The notes beneath the pieces were generated by a model. The model was not told the DNA's origin, searched no databases, and saw only the letters and a program-made list of their open reading frames with translations. Of a DNA stretch of 64,000 nucleotides, positions 59,050 through 64,000 are shown piece by piece (within the stretch, counting starts at the first letter, position 1; each line of letters begins with the position of its first letter). This DNA is from Scalesia atractyloides. Its lineage: Eukaryota; Streptophyta; Magnoliopsida; Asterales; Asteraceae. The stretch covers positions 25,175,857 through 25,239,856 of the forward strand of contig CAMTDV010000013.1 of the NCBI GenBank assembly GCA_947069175.1, given 5' to 3'. The translations under genes and the position numbers were made by a program.

Positions 59050-62000
59050 TGGTAGTAGGTTTGTTTTGGAAGAGGTGAGGGTATGCATTGAGTCTTTACG
59101 TTTCTAAGTAAACTCGGGTCCTCGTTTCGACTCCCAACGAACCCTAACTATAGGAACTCGACTTCGTGTTAAGCGTTTTTCACCGGAGTCGATGACCTCT
59201 ACGGGTCGCTCTACAAAATGCATCGTCTCGTGAATTTGAACATCTTCTAGCGGTATATGAAGGTTTTTGTCAGCAAAGCACTTTTTCAGATTAGAAACAT
59301 GGAACGTTGGATGGATCTTGCTGAGTTTTTCAGGTAAGTCAAGCTTATAGGCTACAGGACCAACTCTCTCGAGTAATTTAAAAGGTCCAACGTAGCGAGG
59401 TGCCAGCTTGTCTTTTTGCCCAAACCGAATAACTTCCTTCCATGGTGACACTTTCAAAACTACTTGATCACCAACCCTAAACTCGAGCGGTTTTCATCGT
59501 TTGTCTGCGTAACTCTTTTGACGACTTTGAGCTGCTAGAAGATTGTTGCGAATATTGGAGAATCTTATCGGTTGTTTCTTGGATTAATTGCGGTCCGGTG
59601 ATCTATGCTTCACCAATTTCGTGCCAACATACGGGTGATCGGCACTTACGACCGTATAGTGCTTCAAAAGGAGCTATACTGATGCTAGAGTGATAGCTGT
59701 TATTGTATGAGAATTCGACCAATGGTAGATGAGCATCCCAATTGCCCTTGAAGTCAATTACGAATGATCGTAACATGCCTTCAAGAGTTTGAATTGTACG
59801 CTCGGATTGACCATTAGTTTGAGGATGAAAAACGATGTTGAGGTCTAATCAAGTGCCTAACGGTGATTGCACGGCTTGCCATGTTCGTGAAGTAAAACGC
59901 CCATCTCGATTTGAGATGATGCTAAAAGGCACACCGTGTCGACTGACAATTTCATTGATGTAAATTTGAGCTAACTTCTCATTTTTGTAATCTTCGCGGA
60001 TAGGAATGAAATGAGCGGCTTTGGTAAGGCGATCAACAATAACCTAATTCATATCATGCCCACTGGAGGTGCGAGGTTACCTAGTAATAAAATCCATGGT
60101 TATATTTTCCCACTTCCAAACGGGTATTTCGGGTTGAACAAGTAACCCTGAGGGTCTTTGATGCTCGGCTTTAACTTTCGAACAGGTGAGGTACTTAGAG
60201 CCAAAGATTGCGGTATCTTTTTTTCATTCCAGGCCACCAGTAAGAGTATCGTAGATCTTGATACATCTTATCAGCCCCTGGATGTATGAAGTATCATGTT
60301 TTGTGGGCCTCATTCATGAGAAATGTGCGAAGGTTGTCACGATCAGGTACCCAAATTCGATTTAGATAATGAAGAATGCCATCGGATTTTGATTCCAACT
60401 TAGTTTCAGCCCCACAAGATAATTCGTCTCGCAAATCATTTTCTGTAACTGAAGTATGCTGGGCTTCACGAATGCGTCTTTGAAGGTCAGTTACAATTTG
60501 AGAACACAACAGGTTGATGGAGTTAGCATATTCTCTTCGACTAAGAGCATCTGCTACGATATTGGCTTTGTCTGGGTGATAACGGATTTCGCAATCATAG
60601 TCATTCAGGAGTTCGACCCATCGACGTTGCCTCGTGTTTAACTCCTTCTGGTTGAAGATATGTTGAAGCATCTTATGGTTAGTGTAGATCTCATACTTTG
60701 TGCCATAGAGATAATGTCTCCAGATCTTCAGAGCGAACACGACTGCCCCGAGTTCTGGGTCGTGAGTGGTGTAATTCTCATGGACTTTGAGTTGTCTTGG
60801 GGCATAGGCTATCACCTTACCCCTTTGCATTAAGACACACCCGCCCCTGCCCTGATGCGTCACAATAGACCATAAAGTCATCACAACCGTCAGGGAGAGT
60901 GAGAACAGGTGCATCACAAAGTCTCTGTTTCAAGGTTTGGAAAGCCTCTTCCTGTTTGGGCCCCCATTCGAAGGGCTTGCCCTTATGAGTCAAGGCTGTG
61001 AGTGGTAAGGCAATGCGGGAGAAATTGGCGATAAAACATCGATAATAACCCGTTAATCCGAGGAATGATCTGACTTCAGTAGGAGTGCATGGAGCCTGCC
61101 ATTCTTGCACTACTTTAATCTTTGCAGGGTCAACATGAATTCCCTTGTCGTTGATGATGTGACCAAGGAATTGAACTTCCTTTAACCAGAATTCACATTT
61201 TGAAAACTTAGCGTAAAGCTTTTCAGTATTCAAAAGTGTTAGGATAAGCCAAAGATGTCGTTCAAGATTTGACTCAGTCTTGGAATAAATAAGAATATCA
61301 TCTATAAATACAATGAAAATCGATCGAGGTAGGGTTTGCACACCCTATTCATTAGATCCATGTAAACAACGGGGGCATTGGTCAACCCAAAGGGCATGAC
61401 CATGAATTCATAGTGACCGTAGCGAGTTCGAAAGGCAGTCTTTGGAATGTCTTCTTCACGTACTCTAAGTTGATAATAGCCAGAACGAAGATCAATTTTT
61501 GAGAAACAGGTTGCACCCTGAAGTTGGTCTAGGAGGTCATCAATGCGAGGTAAAGGATAACAGTTCTTTATGGTCAGCTTGTTGAGTTCTCGATAATCTA
61601 TGCACATTCGGAAAGTTCCATCCTTCTTCTTGACGAAATGAACCGGCGCACACCAAGGTGATGAGCTGGGTGTATGAACCCTTTGTTAGTTAGCTCTTGT
61701 AACTGACTAGCTAACTCTTGCATTTCAGATGGGGCTAACCGATATGGAGATTTTGCAACTGGTGTGGCACCAGGTACAAGATCAATTTGAAATTCGACTT
61801 CTTGCGTAGGAGGAAGTCCTGAGACGTCGTCTAGAAAAACTTGAGAAAAATCTTTAATGATTGGGATATCTTCGAGCTTCTTCTCCTTGCCGTCTTTCTT
61901 GACAATGTGGGCTAAGAGCGCTATGTAGTCTTTGCGAAGATACTTTCGAGCTTGAAGACATGAAATCAACTTAAGTCCCTTGGATGGGGTTTCACCAAAT

Positions 62001-62330
62001 ATACGAAGGGTTTGGCCATCAACGAGTGGTTCGAATGTATTTTTCATAACATACAACTTCGGCATGATGCTGACTGAGCGAGTCCATACCAATGATGACG
62101 TCGAAGCTTCCCAATTTCATGGGAATGAGATTGATTGGAAAATCATGATTGTTAAGAGTAAGAGTGCAGTCACGAATGATAAAATCCAGCGTAATAGGTT
62201 CTCTGTCTGCTACTTCCACTGTGAATGATTCGGCTAGACTAACACGGTAAACCAAGAATAGACTCGAACTATAGGGACACAAAACTTTTATCCGTGCCCG
62301 TATCAAATAGAATAGATGCATAGCTATCAT
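59050..62330 (-). pseudogene. pol: pol of element D: protease, RT, RNase H, integrase, chromodomain
   Basis: Protease LFDTGTDKSF at about 62300 and IIGMDSLSQH at about 62075. RT from about 61850 with MCIDYRELNK (about 61605), VMPFGLTNAP (about 61395) and FIDDILIYS (about 61310), where a frame change splits two open stretches. RNase H spans 60917-60294 (WRHYLYGTKYEIYTNHK; HPDKANIVADALSRR). Integrase spans 60290-59460 and is badly broken, with HPGADKMYQDLR and YWWPGMK visible near 60260. The C-terminal domain is 59457-59104. It ends in a chromodomain-like VRVRWESKRGPEFT followed by TAG where homologues have Trp. Confidence 0.9.
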
Positions 62331-63740
62331 TAATGAGAAACGTACCGTTGACCACCTTATTATCCGCTCTGGCCTGATTGGCGTTGATGTTAAATGCTCT
62401 TCCTCTTGCTGGCAGATTGGCTTGATTGGCTTAGTTTATAGGGTTACCTTGCGCCAGTGAGTTGATGATGTTCACTAATCGCGGGCAGGTGTTGCGGAAA
62501 TGAGTTGGATCACCGCAATTAAAGCAAGCTCTAATGTGTGGCATCATAGGGTAGTTAGGTTGGTAAAGGGTTGGGCTATGGGCTGAGCAGGTGGTAACAT
62601 TAGTGGTTGTTGGTAAGGAACTTGGCCCACCATTTGATTTTTGGGTTGGGCTTGAGGTTGGTTGCGGGTTTGTCTTTGAAGGGTTCACATGTTTGGATTG
62701 TATGGCCCACTCGGCCACATCCTGTGTAGTGGGGACATGGGTTCTAAAGGGGGTGATGGTATTGGCATCGATTACACTTCAGGTGAGGTCCTGTATATTG
62801 TCTCTTGAATGGAGAGGTAGGGGGAGCAACTTGGGTGATTGGAGCGGCTGAAATGGGTTGGTTGTATAGAGTTGGCTGGCTGATTTGGGTGACAGCAAAA
62901 TCTTTCCCGTTTTGCTTTCTCTTGGCAGTGAATCGAGAAGAGGATCCGGCTTGAGTTGGGTTGGGGGTTTCAGTCGGTGTTTTGCTACTTGCATTCTTCT
63001 TCTTCTCATCCTTGAAACCCCCATTCCTGATGTGGTTTTCAGTGAGCTCAGTGGCTAGCTCCATTGCTGCTTCCAATGTTGCAGGTACGGTACTCATCAC
63101 AGAATACTGAATCTTCGAAGGCAGTCCCCAAATGTAATGCTCGATAAGATGGTAGAGAGGAGTTAACAGGTTTGGAACCATCTGGTTTAGCTCAAGAAAC
63201 CTCTTGTTGTAGGTTATATGATCTCCCTCTTTTTGCTTTAGGAAGTAGAACTCATCTTCCAGCTTCTTGATTTCGCTTCTTGGGTAGAAATGCCTTGTCA
63301 TGAATTCTCTAAGCTGTTCCCAAGTTAGCGCTACTGCGGCTTCAACGCCTCTCCTGCCCTTTTCGGCATTCCACCAAGTTAATGCTACCCCAAAAGACGA
63401 CCAGTAGCATAACGAACCTTACGGTCGTTGGGGCAGTCACCGTTGAGATCCCCATTTCTTCAAACCACCGAAGGAGGGCAGTGACCCCTTCAGTTCCCTC
63501 GTATTTTGGAAGGTCACATAAGTTGAAGTGCTTCTAAGTGCACTTGGTGGTATTTGTAGGAGGGTTGGAAGCATTTTGTTCCTCTTGATTGTTGGGATTA
63601 ACGGGGTTAGCAGCGAGAGCTTGTTGAGCTTAGATTACGATATCGGGAATCACGGTGGCCATTTGTTTGGCTATTTGAGCAGGCATGCGTTCACCGGACT
63701 TTACAGTTCTCCTACCTCTACGAAGGTGCCTAGAAGACAT
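62331..63740 (-). pseudogene. gag: gag of element D (frameshifted)
   Basis: The ATG at 63740 opens MSSRHLRRG, the same context as the A and B gags. The capsid region runs to about 63060, with a frame break near 63300-63420. The knuckle region includes CNRCQYHH and CFNCGDPTHFRNTC (about 62500). It continues into the protease without a clear stop. It lacks the acidic terminator found in gag-only element B. Confidence 0.87.
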
Positions 63741-64000
63741 CTACAGGGAATACGTAAGGAGATTATGAATTTGGCGTATAGGTGTCATGTGTCGCATTGG
63801 GTTTAGAAATAAAATTAAACATCCACAAAATAAATGAGAGAAAAAAAATAAAATCCATTACATCCATAGGATGTCTTGAGCTTTGCTCATGTTTGGGCCC
63901 CCATATGTCCCCATACTTGGCCTAGTAGTCATGTGGGCCCCCCATGACTACTGGGCTTCATAGGGTTTCACATTGGTTCTAGCCTGTTAACACACACACA
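63741..64000 (-). other. Leader of element D (partial)
   Basis: Homologous to the leaders of A (3719 onward) and B (up to 27374), including the CATAGGATGTCTTGRGCTTTG block. It is cut by the window end. Confidence 0.75.

Larger units (their letters stand above)
56664..64000 (-). mobile_element. Element D: gag-pol gypsy chromovirus (5' end outside window)
   Basis: The 3' LTR (56664-59010), purine tract, a full complement of pol domains and gag read on the minus strand; the 5' LTR is beyond 64000. Gag, the start context, the purine tract and the LTR architecture match the gag-only elements A and B, so this is the autonomous counterpart by design. This copy has frameshifts and nonsense codons and is probably inactive. 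Tekay/Del-like placement rests on the long LTR and C-terminal chromodomain. Confidence 0.9.

Overview
The window is plant nuclear DNA made almost entirely of nested LTR retrotransposons around one broken host gene. I infer Asteraceae from a composite-type proline-rich retroelement ORF (53913 to 52858, minus) and from arrays of the palindrome TTTACACATGTGTAAA. The lineage is inferred from memory of such families, not from a search. No intact host gene, genuine tRNA, rRNA or CRISPR array is visible.

Layout. (1) 1-6991: element A, a minus-strand gag-only Ty3/gypsy element whose left LTR is cut by the window edge, inserted in the 5' LTR of a decayed copia element (6992 to about 11413, plus). (2) About 12269-18110: a second decayed copia element on the minus strand, split by two solo LTRs (12585-14544 and 14690-16656), followed by a probable PIF/Harbinger scrap. 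(3) 19250-21740 and 37274 to about 39050: an AT-rich repeat locus with palindrome arrays, split by a third copia element (21741-37273, plus). That copia is split by element B (23843-35280, plus, TSD GAAAA), and B's gag is split by a solo LTR (27404-30096, TSD AAGAC). This is three levels of nesting. (4) 39458-43776, minus: a plastidic glucose transporter (pGlcT-like) gene with about 13 exons, good splice sites and frame lesions in most exons, with MITEs in its introns. (5) 44769-47191: an isolated gypsy LTR with a decayed primer site, then AT-rich repeats. (6) 49160-56663, minus: a truncated gypsy gag-protease-RT, an upstream MPPR-type ORF and a long LTR. (7) 56664-64000, minus: element D, a gypsy element with gag, protease, RT, RNase H, integrase and chromodomain, running off the right edge.

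A, B, the solo LTR at 27404 and D belong to one superfamily (Tekay/Del-like by long LTRs and chromodomain; inference). A and B keep gag but no pol. D carries the pol and a matching gag, so it is a plausible model of the autonomous partner. All their LTRs share an unusual layout. A tRNA-like module lies antisense in U3, then a TATAAATA box, then three or four tRNA-like modules in tandem in the transcribed leader. The module hairpins vary in sequence but keep their pairing. This is the most interesting structure in the window.
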